Assembly: GCF_009765835.1 (NCBI RefSeq) | Contig: NZ_LMUS01000001.1 | Coordinates: forward strand, 1,495,559-1,559,558 | DNA: 64,000 nucleotides | Direction of reading: 5' to 3' | From: Granulicella sp. L56 | GTDB lineage: Bacteria > Acidobacteriota > Terriglobia > Terriglobales > Acidobacteriaceae | Part shown: positions 1-9,467 of the stretch, piece after piece | Position numbering within the stretch: the first letter of the stretch is position 1 | How the letters are laid out: each line of letters opens with the position of its first letter | Program-made: the position numbers and the translations under genes | The notes under the pieces: generated by a model | The model's database searches: none | Seen by the model: only the letters and a program-made list of their open reading frames with translations | Told to the model about the DNA's origin: nothing

Positions 1-295
1 CTACGGGGTTGATCTCGCGGCCGACGTAGGTGTAGGCGGAGCCCGCGCTGGGATAGACCCGCGCCATGCGTCCATAGCTGACGGCGGTGAAGAGCATGGC
101 GACCATCGCAATGAGGATGGTCGAGACAACATGGCCGCGTGCAACGTTGCTGACCACGCCGTAGATCCCCATCGGCGCCGTGGGCTGGATGATGACAATG
201 CCGTAGGCGATGAGATGCCACAGCTTTAGCGACCGCTTAAGATGAGGTGCGGTTGTCTCGGCTCCGTCTGATTGCATTGTGATCGTTTTCACCAT
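1..295 (-). CDS. APC-superfamily amino acid permease, N-terminal part (cut by window edge)
   Basis: The reverse strand encodes an open frame that starts with MVKTITMQSDGAE and runs off the left end of the window. The visible part contains LKRSLKLWHLIAYG followed by a hydrophobic segment with the small-residue-rich IIQPTAPMGIYG, then a second hydrophobic segment and YPSAGSAYTYVGREI. This order (basic lead, TM1 with an unwound substrate-binding stretch, TM2, then the conserved Y-P-x-A-G-x-x-Y-x-Y) is typical of APC amino acid/polyamine transporters in the inner membrane. The ATG at 295 is chosen as start; an in-frame ATG at 277 is the alternative, and neither has a strong ribosome binding site. 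Substrate cannot be told from this fragment. It faces the same way as the glycan locus that follows but is separated from it and need not belong to it. Confidence 0.8.
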   Translation of the reverse strand, partial: MVKTITMQSDGAETTAPHLKRSLKLWHLIAYGIVIIQPTAPMGIYGVVSNVARGHVVSTILIAMVAMLFTAVSYGRMARVYPSAGSAYTYVGREINPV

Positions 296-353
296 TCCGG
301 AGATAGATAAAGCCTGTCGCTAGAGCCATCTTTAATTGATGACGCGTTGGACT

Positions 354-2861
354 TTACTGCTGTGAAGCATCGACTCCTGGCTGCCCCTCAACAAAGCGGC
401 GATTCCTTTCCGGGCTGAACTTCGTAGCAATCGCTCCCGTAATGGTGATCGAGAAAGGATGCACATCCGGTTCCGGCGCAAAGCCTTCGGATTTGATCCG
501 TGCCTTGAAGACGCCTGCATGGGTATAGGTGTGCATGACGTCGGACCCTTCCATCGTGACGCCATCTCCGAAGTGCCATGTGTAATGAAGTACCGGCTGC
601 GCCTCGTCTGCTGGCGCTGCGTGGAAGCCGATCGGTTCACCGGCTTTGCCGGAAGACGCTACCTTGATCGTAACGGCAGGCGCCTTTGCAGCAATGTCGG
701 TGTTGACCACCTTGAAGACGCGTACGGAGTGGGGTGGCTGCTGGACCACGAGTGCTGCGCCAAGCGTACCTGGTCCGCCTGTCGCGCCCAATACTTCAGA
801 GACAGCATAGTGCGCGCTGGGATCGAGATGAAGCATCGAGCGCGTAAGGCTATGCTGCCGGTTAGTCTCCGACCAGTTGAAGACTGTAACGATGGACTGG
901 CGCGGGGTCTCTTTCAATAGAAAGATGCTCGGCTGCAAATCCTTGGCGTCGTAGGTCATCAGGTCAAGCGGGATCGATGCGTGTCCCAGCTTGGCCATGT
1001 CGAGCAGATCGCGGTTCTTCACTAGCGCGATCCGGTCGGCGGCTTCACCCAAAGTCGGCAGATCGTCGCCGATCTCGTAGAGTCCGCCGGAAATCGCCGA
1101 GAGCACAATAGAGATCTTTGCCTCGTCGAGCGTGAGCGGCTTCTCGCCACCGTGCCAGTTCTGATCATCGACAGTCTGTGTCGATACCGAGAAGGCATCA
1201 GGGTCTGCGAGATAGTAGTTGCGGTTCATGTAATAGCGGGCCGCAATGCCGGTAGCTGCGTCCTTGCTCGAAGAGAAGGTATGGCCCGTATCCTGCGAGA
1301 TGCGGCCCATATCGACTAGTCCTACGGGATTTAGAAGTTCGCATCCATCTTTGTCGAGCAGCACGTTAGGCCCGACCGTGTCGCGGATGATCTGGATGCC
1401 GAGACGTTGCGCCTCGAGCGCCGTCGTCTGCGGTTTGTAATAGCTCCCCTCGACAGCGCTGTCTTCCATGAAGTCCATCTTGATGTAGCGGATGCCCCAG
1501 TTGTTAACCAGCGTGGAGTAGGTGCTGCGCAGATAGGCCTGCGCGCCGGGGTTGGTGGTATCGAGCGCGTAAAGTCGATCAAGACCATTGGTGACGAGGC
1601 CAATATGAATCGGCTCGCCCTCTGCATTGTGAACTAGCCAGTCGGGATGATGCGTATAGACCCACGACCGCTCCGACACTTCGAAGGGCGCCGTCCAGAT
1701 GCCGGGCGTCAGGCCCTCGTTCATGACCTTGCGCTCCAACTCCGCGATGCCCTGCGGGAACAGGTCCGCGTTGGGCGTAGCGTACTCGCCGCGAGCGAAC
1801 TGGTAGCCCTCGTCCATGTGGAAGAAGGTATAACCATGCGACTTGAGATTTTCAGAGAGCCACTGGGCGTTGGTCAATGCCGTGCCCTCGTTGAGCCCGA
1901 AGTAGTAGGCGGTCCAACTCCACCAGCCTATCGGCGTCGGTGCCGTGACGCGCGCATGGTGCATATCGAGGATCAGGTGAGCGTAGGTCTCGAGCTGGCG
2001 ATGGTAGTCGCTGTCGACGCTGAAGAGCATCCGCTCGGAGGAGAGTTTCGCGCCGGGAGCAACGCTCAGGCTGAGTTCAACGCGGTCTTTTGCGGGAGAG
2101 TGCTCCAAAGAGTTTTCGACGAGCAGCTCGGTCGTGCCGGTAGAGTCGACCTCATACGATGTCATCGTTGCCGGGTCTCCAGTCGGAGCCATGTGCAAGC
2201 GAAGGACGCTGAGGAACTTGTCCGAAGTCAAAGCACCAATGAACCAGCTACGCTTGCTTTCGAGGTTATAAAGAAGCTGCACGCCGACGGCACGGTGAAG
2301 ATCGTTCTCCGCATCGCCAAGGTCGCGGAGCTTCATCGCAGGGCGATCTTCGCTGAAGCTGTCGGACAACACGCGATCATCGCCAGCGGGCCCATTCAGG
2401 TTGATCAGAGCGCTGCCGTTTGATTCACTGTTGTTCGATTCAAGGACACGCAGTGATTGAACCTCAATAGCGTGTCCCGTCGTATTGTCCGCCGTGAGTT
2501 GCATATCGCCGAAAGGAGTGTCCTCGTAAGTACGCAGCTTGAGCAGCAGATCCGGCGCATCGTCGCGACCGGTGTAGCGAATGGTCGTCACCCTGGCAGG
2601 GCCAAGCTCACCTGCACCGCTCGCAGTGCTGACGATGTGCTTTGGATAGTCCGCGGCATGGAGCCACTTGCCGTTCACCTTAACCGCCGCACTGGCCCGA
2701 AGCACAGGTGCAGCGAAGCCGGGCGCGGAGAGCGTATAGCTGCCGTCAGCCGCATTCGCGCTCAACTCCAGGGCTGCATCCTTCGGTGCAGCAGCGAAAG
2801 CCAGAGGACAGAGAATTGCAAGGGTAAGACCGATAATTTGACGGATGCTTCGCTGCTTCAT
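354..2861 (-). CDS. Exported GH36-type alpha-galactosidase / alpha-N-acetylgalactosaminidase with C-terminal PKD domain
   Basis: An 835-residue protein with a signal peptide (basic start, hydrophobic core, AFA-AAPK cleavage region near residue 24). A beta-rich N-terminal region (about 30-290) precedes a (beta/alpha)8 barrel that carries GWWSWTAYY (about 312) and YIKMDFMED, where D463 in the K-x-D motif is the expected nucleophile of clan GH-D. MGRISQD (D524) is the likely acid/base. A PKD-like domain follows at about 735-815 (HYTWHFGDGVTMEGSDVMHTY). The enzyme should release terminal alpha-linked galactose or GalNAc from glycans in the periplasm or outside. It lies 75 bases downstream of an Oar-like receptor, on the same strand, close to tagatose-phosphate genes (KbaZ, AgaS, PfkB). 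The AgaS neighbour makes a GalNAc substrate plausible, but sequence alone does not separate GalNAc from galactose. Some GH36 members act on raffinose-type sugars. Confidence 0.85.
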   Translation of the reverse strand: MKQRSIRQIIGLTLAILCPLAFAAAPKDAALELSANAADGSYTLSAPGFAAPVLRASAAVKVNGKWLHAADYPKHIVSTASGAGELGPARVTTIRYTGRDDAPDLLLKLRTYEDTPFGDMQLTADNTTGHAIEVQSLRVLESNNSESNGSALINLNGPAGDDRVLSDSFSEDRPAMKLRDLGDAENDLHRAVGVQLLYNLESKRSWFIGALTSDKFLSVLRLHMAPTGDPATMTSYEVDSTGTTELLVENSLEHSPAKDRVELSLSVAPGAKLSSERMLFSVDSDYHRQLETYAHLILDMHHARVTAPTPIGWWSWTAYYFGLNEGTALTNAQWLSENLKSHGYTFFHMDEGYQFARGEYATPNADLFPQGIAELERKVMNEGLTPGIWTAPFEVSERSWVYTHHPDWLVHNAEGEPIHIGLVTNGLDRLYALDTTNPGAQAYLRSTYSTLVNNWGIRYIKMDFMEDSAVEGSYYKPQTTALEAQRLGIQIIRDTVGPNVLLDKDGCELLNPVGLVDMGRISQDTGHTFSSSKDAATGIAARYYMNRNYYLADPDAFSVSTQTVDDQNWHGGEKPLTLDEAKISIVLSAISGGLYEIGDDLPTLGEAADRIALVKNRDLLDMAKLGHASIPLDLMTYDAKDLQPSIFLLKETPRQSIVTVFNWSETNRQHSLTRSMLHLDPSAHYAVSEVLGATGGPGTLGAALVVQQPPHSVRVFKVVNTDIAAKAPAVTIKVASSGKAGEPIGFHAAPADEAQPVLHYTWHFGDGVTMEGSDVMHTYTHAGVFKARIKSEGFAPEPDVHPFSITITGAIATKFSPERNRRFVEGQPGVDASQQ

Positions 2862-2936
2862 CTATGCGGCTCATCTCTTTGATTTTTGAACGCTTTGAAT
2901 ATCTGTGGTCCGTTGTCGATGAAATATTACGCTCGG

Positions 2937-5900
2937 CTAATACGAAAGCTTGAGCGAAAACTGGATCTGGCGTGGTGGCTGAGCGGCAGTAAGGAAGCCG
3001 AATCCAGGCGTGTCGCGCACCGTTGCGCCGACAGTGGCGCTGGCAGCGGCAGGAGCGAAGAGCGGATTGTAGTGATTGAGAATGTTGAAGAACTCCGAAC
3101 GGAACTCTAGATTGAAGCGGTCCGTAAGGTGAAGGAGCTTGAAGAGAGAGAAGTCTATGTTTTCCGTACCGGGACCCGCGATGGTATTGCGGTTGACATT
3201 GCCGAAGGAGCCCTGGGCCGGATCGGTAAAGGCGCAGGTGTTGAAGTAGGTACCAGCGATGCAAGGCTTGCTGTTTGGGTTCCCCGCATAGTTCGGACGC
3301 TGCGAGCTGCCCACGTTACCGCCGCCGTCAGGGACGTTGGAGAAGTTGACCGCATCCGTGGCCGTATACCAATTGCCGGTGGAGAGCGTGACAATGCTGC
3401 CGAGCTGCCAGTTGCCGATGACCGTGTTCAGTGCTTTGCCAGTGCTGCCGAGGAAGCGCTGCCCCTGGCCTATTGGAAGCGGATAGAGAGAGCTGAAGGT
3501 AAAGCGATGGCGAACGTCCGTGTCTGAGTTGCCATACTCCGCTTCAGGGTGACGGAAGTCGCGGAAGTCGCCTCCGTTCTGTGAGCCGAGGTTTGCGGAT
3601 GAGGCATTGTCGAGGCCATGGGCATACGTGTACGCGGCCAGCAGCGAGAGACCGGAGCTGGAGCTGCGCGCAAGACTGAACTCCAGCGCGTTATAGTTGG
3701 ACCGCCCTGAAGAACGAAACCACTGAATCGGAGCATCAATAGAAGGGATAGGTCGCCGAGGTGCAACCGGTGCAGTAGGATCGGCCGTGGGGGTAGCCTC
3801 ATTGCCATTGAAGAAGGTGTAGAGCTTGAGACCGTGGGAACCGGCGTAGGCCGCGGTGAAGAGCAGGTTCGAGGGAAGCTGATATTCAGTGGAGAGCTGG
3901 TACTGCTGCACGTAAGGCGTAACCAGGTTCGGATCGAGTGAGTAGAGCAGCGGTGTATTGGGATCGGTAAGGGCGTTGACAGGAAAGCCGTCAGAGAGCA
4001 CGCTGAGGCCGGGGATGGAGCAGTCTGTCTGTGCGGGGTTGGCGCTGCCCAGCGAGCAATTCGGCGAATAAGAATTAGTCGCGTAATAGGGTGGATTGTA
4101 GCCAGGGCTGGGGTTGGAATATGGTCCGCTCTCGCTGCCGCCATAGAAGAAGCCATAACCCGCGCGGAGCACTGATTTAGAGGTCAGGCCATAGGCCACG
4201 CCGAGACGAGGTGCAAAGTTATTGAGGTCGGGCTTGATGAGACCATCGCTGCCAGTAGCGCTGACATGGATGATGGAAGCGAGTTGCGGCGTTAGGGTCG
4301 TAGGCTGGCCCTTGGGCAGGATCAGGGTCTGCGTGGCCAGGTCAAAGGTGGCCTCGTGGTTGTTTCGCTCACGGACGGTCTGATAAAGCTCGTAGCGCAG
4401 GCCGAAGTTGAGAGTAAGCCTGCGGCTCAACTTCCAATCGTCCTGGGCATAGAAGTTCCAGCTTGGGCGGAAGTAGTCGATATTGATAGCGTTGCTGATA
4501 CTGCCGCCATCGGGGATGCCAATCAGGAACGATGCGAATCCTGAGCCTCCAGTACCTGTCGTCGAAGAACCTGCGTTATCCGTAAACTGGGTACCGAAGT
4601 CGAGCGTGCCACGCGGTTCCGCGGGTTGATAGATGGCAAATTCATTGCGATCGATCTCCGCGCCGAAACGGACGCTGTGGTTTCCCACATTCCAGCTCAG
4701 ATTCTCCGAGATGATATAGGTGTTCTGAAGTTCGCGCGAAGGAAGGAAGAGCGAGCTTCCAATTTGGGAAACATCGCTGAAGGTCAACTGAGGCAGCCCC
4801 CCATTGGAGGGTGCAGAGGGAATGCCCGGAAATCCGATCTGTTGCGCGATGTCGGAGTTATAGCCGGGCTGAAGCCGGTTCGAGTAGATACGGTTATAGC
4901 CGAACCGAAACTCATTTACGAGATGCGGCGTGAAGATGTGCGTTTCCCCAATAGCAAGGCTGTGATAGTGAGTATTGCTGATGCCGGAGAAGAAGTCGCC
5001 GCCGTCAGCCACCGGACCGAAGACAGCGGGAATATTGGAGGGGACAGTTTCGAAGCTATAGCGGGCAAAGGCGGTGTCCGTATCGCTGATCTGCTCATCG
5101 AGACGAAGATCGAAGTTATTGCGGTTGATCACGCGCTTGGGGCTGGAAACGAAATTGTAAGCGGGATTGTTCGCATTCGGTGCGGGATACAGTGCGGCAA
5201 TGCGCGCGGCCAGAGGATCAATCACGCTGCCGGGAATCACATTGGCCGCCTGTCCGCCGGAGTAGCCGAACGGAACTCCACAATAACCAGCGCTGTTTAC
5301 CGAGGACTGCTGCGCCAGGCGGCTGTTGAAGATCTCCCCCGGATACGTGGACTGCCCATTGCAATCCAATACCGGCATACCGGAGACAGGATCGGTGACG
5401 GGGCTGCTGTAGTCGATGTTAGAAGAGAAGTCGCCAGAGCGCTGCGCCAGCGTGGGGACAATCGCAGGAATAGGCTCGGAGTCGACGGAGCGGAAGCCTT
5501 CGTAGTCGGTGAAAAAGAAGGTGCGATTGCGGCCGTTGAAGATCTTCGGCAGAACAATGGGGCCGCCGATGGTGCCACCGAACTGGTTCTGCTTGTATGG
5601 TTGACGGGTGACGTCGTAATAATTGCGGGCATCCAGCGCGTCATTGCGAAAGAACTCATAGAACGCGCCATGAAGCTGGTTGGTGCCGGAGCGCGTCACG
5701 GCGTTGATGACCGCACCATTGCCGCGGCCAAACTCCGCGGTGTAAGAGCTGGTCTGGACCTTGAACTCCTGCAGCGACTCGACCGGCGGCTCAATGACGT
5801 AGCTCGAACCGTTGAGAAGATCGGGCAGGTTGGAGTTGTTGTCGATGCCGTCCAGCAGAAAATTATTTTGCAGACTGCGAGCTCCGTTGGCGCTGAAGCC

Positions 5901-6461
5901 GAAGCTGCTTTGATCGCGCGAGCCGGGGGCCGCGGGCGCCGTACCGGGCGACAACAAGGCAAGCTGCGCGAAGTTGCGGCCGTTGAGTGGAAGATTCGAG
6001 ATCTGGCGGCTGTCGATCACCTGGCCAAGATCGGAGGTCTCCGTCTGTAACTGAGCGGTGGAGTCGGTAACAGTGACAGACTGGCTGACCACTCCCACGC
6101 TGAGCGTGACATCGAAGACGACGCGCTGCTGTATCTGCAGTGTGATTGGAGTAGATACAACGCTGTTGAATCCGGACCTGCTGGCCTTGAGGACGTAGTG
6201 GCCCACCTTGAGCGGAGCGATAACATACTCGCCGCTGGCGTTAGAGGTGGCAGTGACCACCGCGCCATGATCAACATCCGTAGCCGCAATCGTCACTCCC
6301 TCGATCACCGCCCCGGAGCCATCATGCACTGTGCCGGCGATGGCACCGGCGTCCTTTTGCGCAAGACACAGCGGACCACTCGCAAGGAGCAGAAAAACGC
6401 CTGCCGCAAGGGCAAGACAAAGACGAGCTTGTAGACGATAGATGGATGATAAAGGGGTCAT
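2937..6461 (-). CDS. Oar-like TonB-dependent outer membrane receptor with carboxypeptidase-regulatory-like N-terminus
   Basis: About 1,174 residues from the ATG at 6461, chosen because GGAG lies six bases upstream; a longer frame to 6521 would run through a pair of palindromes. A signal peptide ends near LCLAQKDAG. Residues about 40-120 form a CarboxypepD_reg-like beta-sandwich (GAIAGTVHDGSGAVIEGV). A plug domain follows with the family hallmark NLPLNGRNFAQLALLSPG and NNFLLDGIDNN. The rest is a 22-strand-barrel-like region ending in the aromatic residue typical of outer membrane proteins (SLKLSY). This is the receptor type that is strongly expanded in Acidobacteriota; it imports oligosaccharides or other large ligands using TonB energy. 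Its position upstream of the GH36 gene suggests the ligand is the glycan that enzyme trims. Ligand identity is inference. Confidence 0.9.
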   Translation of the reverse strand: MTPLSSIYRLQARLCLALAAGVFLLLASGPLCLAQKDAGAIAGTVHDGSGAVIEGVTIAATDVDHGAVVTATSNASGEYVIAPLKVGHYVLKASRSGFNSVVSTPITLQIQQRVVFDVTLSVGVVSQSVTVTDSTAQLQTETSDLGQVIDSRQISNLPLNGRNFAQLALLSPGTAPAAPGSRDQSSFGFSANGARSLQNNFLLDGIDNNSNLPDLLNGSSYVIEPPVESLQEFKVQTSSYTAEFGRGNGAVINAVTRSGTNQLHGAFYEFFRNDALDARNYYDVTRQPYKQNQFGGTIGGPIVLPKIFNGRNRTFFFTDYEGFRSVDSEPIPAIVPTLAQRSGDFSSNIDYSSPVTDPVSGMPVLDCNGQSTYPGEIFNSRLAQQSSVNSAGYCGVPFGYSGGQAANVIPGSVIDPLAARIAALYPAPNANNPAYNFVSSPKRVINRNNFDLRLDEQISDTDTAFARYSFETVPSNIPAVFGPVADGGDFFSGISNTHYHSLAIGETHIFTPHLVNEFRFGYNRIYSNRLQPGYNSDIAQQIGFPGIPSAPSNGGLPQLTFSDVSQIGSSLFLPSRELQNTYIISENLSWNVGNHSVRFGAEIDRNEFAIYQPAEPRGTLDFGTQFTDNAGSSTTGTGGSGFASFLIGIPDGGSISNAINIDYFRPSWNFYAQDDWKLSRRLTLNFGLRYELYQTVRERNNHEATFDLATQTLILPKGQPTTLTPQLASIIHVSATGSDGLIKPDLNNFAPRLGVAYGLTSKSVLRAGYGFFYGGSESGPYSNPSPGYNPPYYATNSYSPNCSLGSANPAQTDCSIPGLSVLSDGFPVNALTDPNTPLLYSLDPNLVTPYVQQYQLSTEYQLPSNLLFTAAYAGSHGLKLYTFFNGNEATPTADPTAPVAPRRPIPSIDAPIQWFRSSGRSNYNALEFSLARSSSSGLSLLAAYTYAHGLDNASSANLGSQNGGDFRDFRHPEAEYGNSDTDVRHRFTFSSLYPLPIGQGQRFLGSTGKALNTVIGNWQLGSIVTLSTGNWYTATDAVNFSNVPDGGGNVGSSQRPNYAGNPNSKPCIAGTYFNTCAFTDPAQGSFGNVNRNTIAGPGTENIDFSLFKLLHLTDRFNLEFRSEFFNILNHYNPLFAPAAASATVGATVRDTPGFGFLTAAQPPRQIQFSLKLSY

Positions 6462-6895
6462 GGCTTGCTCCGAATGCGGGATAAACAAAATGTTTCCGAT
6501 GCATAAACGAAATGTTTGCAAGGTTTGATTAGTACTTTTTACTTATGTTTTACTTCGGTAGATCATTCATAACGTTACGTTACAGATATGTCAAGGGAAT
6601 TATCGAGCTTCGAACGAAAGCACGCGAAAATCACACGATGGCATGAAAACCTATAACGGGAATGACGAATTATTAGCAGTGACGAGGCGAATGGAGATGC
6701 GGCAACCGCCGGAGATTCCGGATGTCTTGGGTACTTCTGGATGAATGCTCGCTTTGAATTAAATGAATGGCGAGTTCTCGTCGAAAGCAGCAAACGAGAC
6801 CTCAAGCCAGTCTGACCTGACAGCGTCGAATTAAATTGCGATCGATGCGACAGCAGCATCGCGCACGACACCATCGACTACGATGAAGCTGTGCT
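6462..6895 (-). promoter_or_regulatory. 434-bp gene-free region: promoter and leader of the Oar-like receptor/GH36 unit
   Basis: No convincing coding frame lies here. The part next to the receptor start is AT-rich and holds two palindromes (separate entry), a tandem TTTTACTT repeat (6537-6558 region) and a GTTACGTTAC stretch near 6572. It also separates the receptor from the kbaZ-like gene, which has its stop at 6896 on the same strand, so receptor and GH36 are probably transcribed from here rather than from the kbaZ unit. No clear rho-independent terminator was seen behind kbaZ. Confidence 0.45.
6483..6517. promoter_or_regulatory. Two tandem palindromes, candidate operator of the receptor/GH36 unit
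   Basis: AAACAAAATGTTT (6483-6495) is a perfect palindrome with five-base arms, and AAACGAAATGTTT (6505-6517) repeats it with one change, 22 bases on, about two helical turns. They sit 22-56 bases upstream of the chosen receptor start. Half-sites AAACAT recur in the divergent agaS-kinase interval (about 9384 and 9409). The matching regulator is not in the window. Confidence 0.4.
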
Positions 6896-8167
6896 CTAGC
6901 TGCAAGCTGCCGCGTAGACCCGCAGCACGTCGCGAATATGGTCCACAATCAGCGACTCTGGGTCTCCGGCTATCTCTTTCTTTCGCAGCCGCAGATATTG
7001 CGCGGGCAAATAACGACTGCACATACTCTCCGGCATCGCCACCGTGGACAGGTTGGTAACCAGCTTATCGACTGCTGTCGCAATCTCTGGTTGGTTCCAG
7101 TAGTAACGAATCCTGTCGCTATAGCTGTAGAGACGCAGCAGCTTCTGGTCTGCGGGGCTGCCGCTGTAATAAGGCTGCCAATTCGCAGGCTCTCGCAGCA
7201 TCGTCTCCTCGATCACCCGCGTCAGCAAGGACCGCTGCGCCTCCGGCACCAGTTGCGACTCCATATCTTCTAGCGCGCACAGCGCCTCGCGCATGGCGAA
7301 CGTCAGCGCCGGCCCTACCTTCAGAATCGCAAATCCATCTTCCACCAGCGCCTTGTAAGCCAGCGGCAGTTGATAGTCGGTCGAGTGCGCCTCGAACACT
7401 ATCTCTTCCTGCTGCGCCTGCAGCCAATCCACCAGTGGTCTGGCCTTGGCGCGATCATACGCAACCACGGCATCGTGATCGAACTCGACGCCCGGCTGCA
7501 CCACCAGCGCGATCACTCGTGGCCAGACGTCATCCAGACCCTGCTCTGCAAAGGCGCGCTTATGAACTTCGAGCGTATAAGCAGCCGCAGCGGTCGAAGT
7601 CACATCGAGTTCCTTGACCGAGTGCGTCGCCCCTCCTGGCACCGGAACCTCGGTTCCAATCACATACACCGGCGCATCGCCCGGCGTTCGCGCAGCCTCA
7701 GCGGCCTTGCATAGCTCGACGGCGCGCTTCGCGACCGCTTCATCGGAGAGGTGCGCCGGATCGCCACCGCACGCCATGCTCGCGTCCAGATGGATCTTGG
7801 TAAAGCCCGCCTGTACATACTCGGCGACCATCGCTACCGCGTTCTCCATCGCCTTCTCCGCAGGCATCGCGCGCCACGGATTGGGACCGAGATGGTCTCC
7901 GCCGAGAATCAGTGATCTCGCATCGAGCCCGGCGGCGGCGACATGCTCGAGCACGAAGCTGCGAAACTCCGCCGGCCGCATTCCCGTGTAGCCGCCAAAC
8001 TGGTTCACCTGGTTGCTGGTAGCCTCTACCAACAACAACGATCCATCCTCGGCGGCTTGCTCCGCCGCTGCACGAATGACCCAGGGATGCGCGGAGCAGA
8101 CCGAATAGATGCCGATCGGGGTCCCCTGCACACGCTTTTCGAGATGTTTCTGCAGTGATGAACTCAT
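6896..8167 (-). CDS. kbaZ: D-tagatose-1,6-bisphosphate aldolase subunit KbaZ/GatZ/AgaZ family
   Basis: About 423 residues from ATG at 8167; a TTG at 8176 overlapping the upstream stop is an alternative with AGGA four bases before it. The TIM-barrel-like protein shows GIYSVCSAHPWVIRAA, the LLVEATSNQVNQFGGYTGM block and LILGGDHLGPNPW, all hallmarks of the class II tagatose-bisphosphate aldolase non-catalytic subunit family, and is of normal length. In enterobacteria this protein stabilises the catalytic subunit KbaY/GatY; in some GalNAc pathways an AgaZ homologue has been proposed to act as tagatose-6-phosphate kinase. No catalytic subunit is visible in this window, so either it lies elsewhere or this protein has another job here. 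It is translationally coupled to the AgaS-like gene. Confidence 0.85.
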   Translation of the reverse strand: MSSSLQKHLEKRVQGTPIGIYSVCSAHPWVIRAAAEQAAEDGSLLLVEATSNQVNQFGGYTGMRPAEFRSFVLEHVAAAGLDARSLILGGDHLGPNPWRAMPAEKAMENAVAMVAEYVQAGFTKIHLDASMACGGDPAHLSDEAVAKRAVELCKAAEAARTPGDAPVYVIGTEVPVPGGATHSVKELDVTSTAAAAYTLEVHKRAFAEQGLDDVWPRVIALVVQPGVEFDHDAVVAYDRAKARPLVDWLQAQQEEIVFEAHSTDYQLPLAYKALVEDGFAILKVGPALTFAMREALCALEDMESQLVPEAQRSLLTRVIEETMLREPANWQPYYSGSPADQKLLRLYSYSDRIRYYWNQPEIATAVDKLVTNLSTVAMPESMCSRYLPAQYLRLRKKEIAGDPESLIVDHIRDVLRVYAAACS

Positions 8168-8172
8168 GGCGC

Positions 8173-9354
8173 TCAATAGATCCTGAACTTCTGCACCACT
8201 CGATTAATCACGCCGCCGGGACTCGGCGAATCCGGTTGCAAGCCGCGAGCTACCGAGCAATGCAACCCAAGTAGCTGGCCGAAGATCACATCCACCACCG
8301 GTCGATAGGCATCCTCGATATCGTCGTCGATGGCAAGATACGAATCGCAGTAAGGTGCAATCTCTTCGCTCGCCGACCGAGGCCCGATCGCGATCCGTTC
8401 CGCGGTAATTCCCTTCTCTCCGACCTCGCGCAGCAGGTCTGCCGCGTAATTTGCCCTACGCTCTTCCCCGGAGACAAAGCATACAAAGAGAGTCTCCGCA
8501 TCGAGCGCTGCCATAGGTCCATGACGAAGTCCAAGCACGGTCTCGGACATCGTCTTCACCTGGCCCGCCGTCATCTCCAACACCTTCAGCGCCGACTCCT
8601 TCGCTACACTCGCCAGCGATCCCGTCCCGACCATGCATACGCGAGAGCGCCTGAGCGACGACAGCCGCTCTGCTTCGGTCTCCGCCAGCGGCATAAACTT
8701 CCGTCCGGCGCGAACCAGCCTTTCGAGAATCGCCGAATACTCTTCGATCGACCATGCATGAGCCAGGCACTGCCCCATCAGCACCATGTTCGTAAACGAA
8801 CTCGTCATCGCCAGGCTGCGGTCATTCACCGCGTCGTCCAGCACAATGACGCAGGCGTGTGCCGCCTCTTCGCAGATAGCGATCAATCGTGCCTGCGCGT
8901 TGCAGGTCACCACAATATGGGCGATACCTGGATATAACTTGATCGCCTGTTCCACCACCGCGACCGCCTCCGGCGAATCTCCCGATCTCGAAAACGAGAT
9001 CCAGAGATATCTCCGCCCCGGAACGACATACTCGTCCAGATTAGGCAGCAACTCCGTGCTTGCACATGCTGACACCTCGCAACCCCACTTCTGCCGCAGC
9101 AGCAGCTCGAGCGCCTGGCCAATATAATCGGAGGTTCCAGCTCCCACCAGCATCACTACGGGCCGCTTCTCCAAATCGCCCCGCAACCCGGCTTCCTCAA
9201 GGAAATGACAGATCCGCTCCTGATTCTCCTTGAAGATGTGTAGCGTTTTCTCCCATGTATCCGGCTGCTGCGCAATCTCGCGCGCTGTGAAGAAAACGCC
9301 GCGAGCCTTTTGTTCCTGTACAGGCAAGTCAACAAAGCTTGAACGAGACACCAC
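8173..9354 (-). CDS. agaS: AgaS-type SIS-domain sugar-phosphate isomerase/deaminase
   Basis: A 393-residue protein with two SIS domains. The first holds VVMLVGAGTSDYIGQALELLL and the serine-rich phosphate-binding WISFSRSGDSPEAV; the second holds VCMVGTGSLASVAKESALKVLEMTAGQVKTMSETVLGLRHGP. Length and layout match AgaS, which converts galactosamine-6-phosphate to tagatose-6-phosphate with ammonia release. The start is GTG at 9354 with AGGA in the leader. It is the first gene of a leftward unit with kbaZ and faces a PfkB kinase across 113 bases. The set AgaS, kinase and KbaZ is a near-complete amino-galactose to triose-phosphate route; the deacetylase AgaA is not in the window. Confidence 0.85.
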   Translation of the reverse strand: MVSRSSFVDLPVQEQKARGVFFTAREIAQQPDTWEKTLHIFKENQERICHFLEEAGLRGDLEKRPVVMLVGAGTSDYIGQALELLLRQKWGCEVSACASTELLPNLDEYVVPGRRYLWISFSRSGDSPEAVAVVEQAIKLYPGIAHIVVTCNAQARLIAICEEAAHACVIVLDDAVNDRSLAMTSSFTNMVLMGQCLAHAWSIEEYSAILERLVRAGRKFMPLAETEAERLSSLRRSRVCMVGTGSLASVAKESALKVLEMTAGQVKTMSETVLGLRHGPMAALDAETLFVCFVSGEERRANYAADLLREVGEKGITAERIAIGPRSASEEIAPYCDSYLAIDDDIEDAYRPVVDVIFGQLLGLHCSVARGLQPDSPSPGGVINRVVQKFRIY

Positions 9355-9467
9355 GGAGATTCCTTTATAGTGGAAGAATTAGAAACATTGAATCAGAATC
9401 GAAATCAAACATAAGTAATAATAATACATATACTCGTATTTGCATCACAAAACAACAAGAGGCTTTT
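9355..9467. promoter_or_regulatory. Divergent promoter region between agaS and the PfkB kinase gene
   Basis: This 113-base interval is markedly AT-rich compared with its surroundings (runs such as AAGTAATAATAATACATATA). It must carry both divergent promoters. Two AAACAT half-sites, as in the palindromes ahead of the receptor gene, suggest shared control. Precise boxes are not assigned. Confidence 0.4.

Noticed and set aside
1..198. 65-codon reverse frame at the left edge
   Set aside because: The +1-shifted frame encodes the APC permease with recognisable membrane motifs, so this one is the shadow.
4626..6050. 474-codon forward frame
   Set aside because: It lies antisense to the Oar-like receptor, has no domain and only reflects the receptor gene's codon bias.
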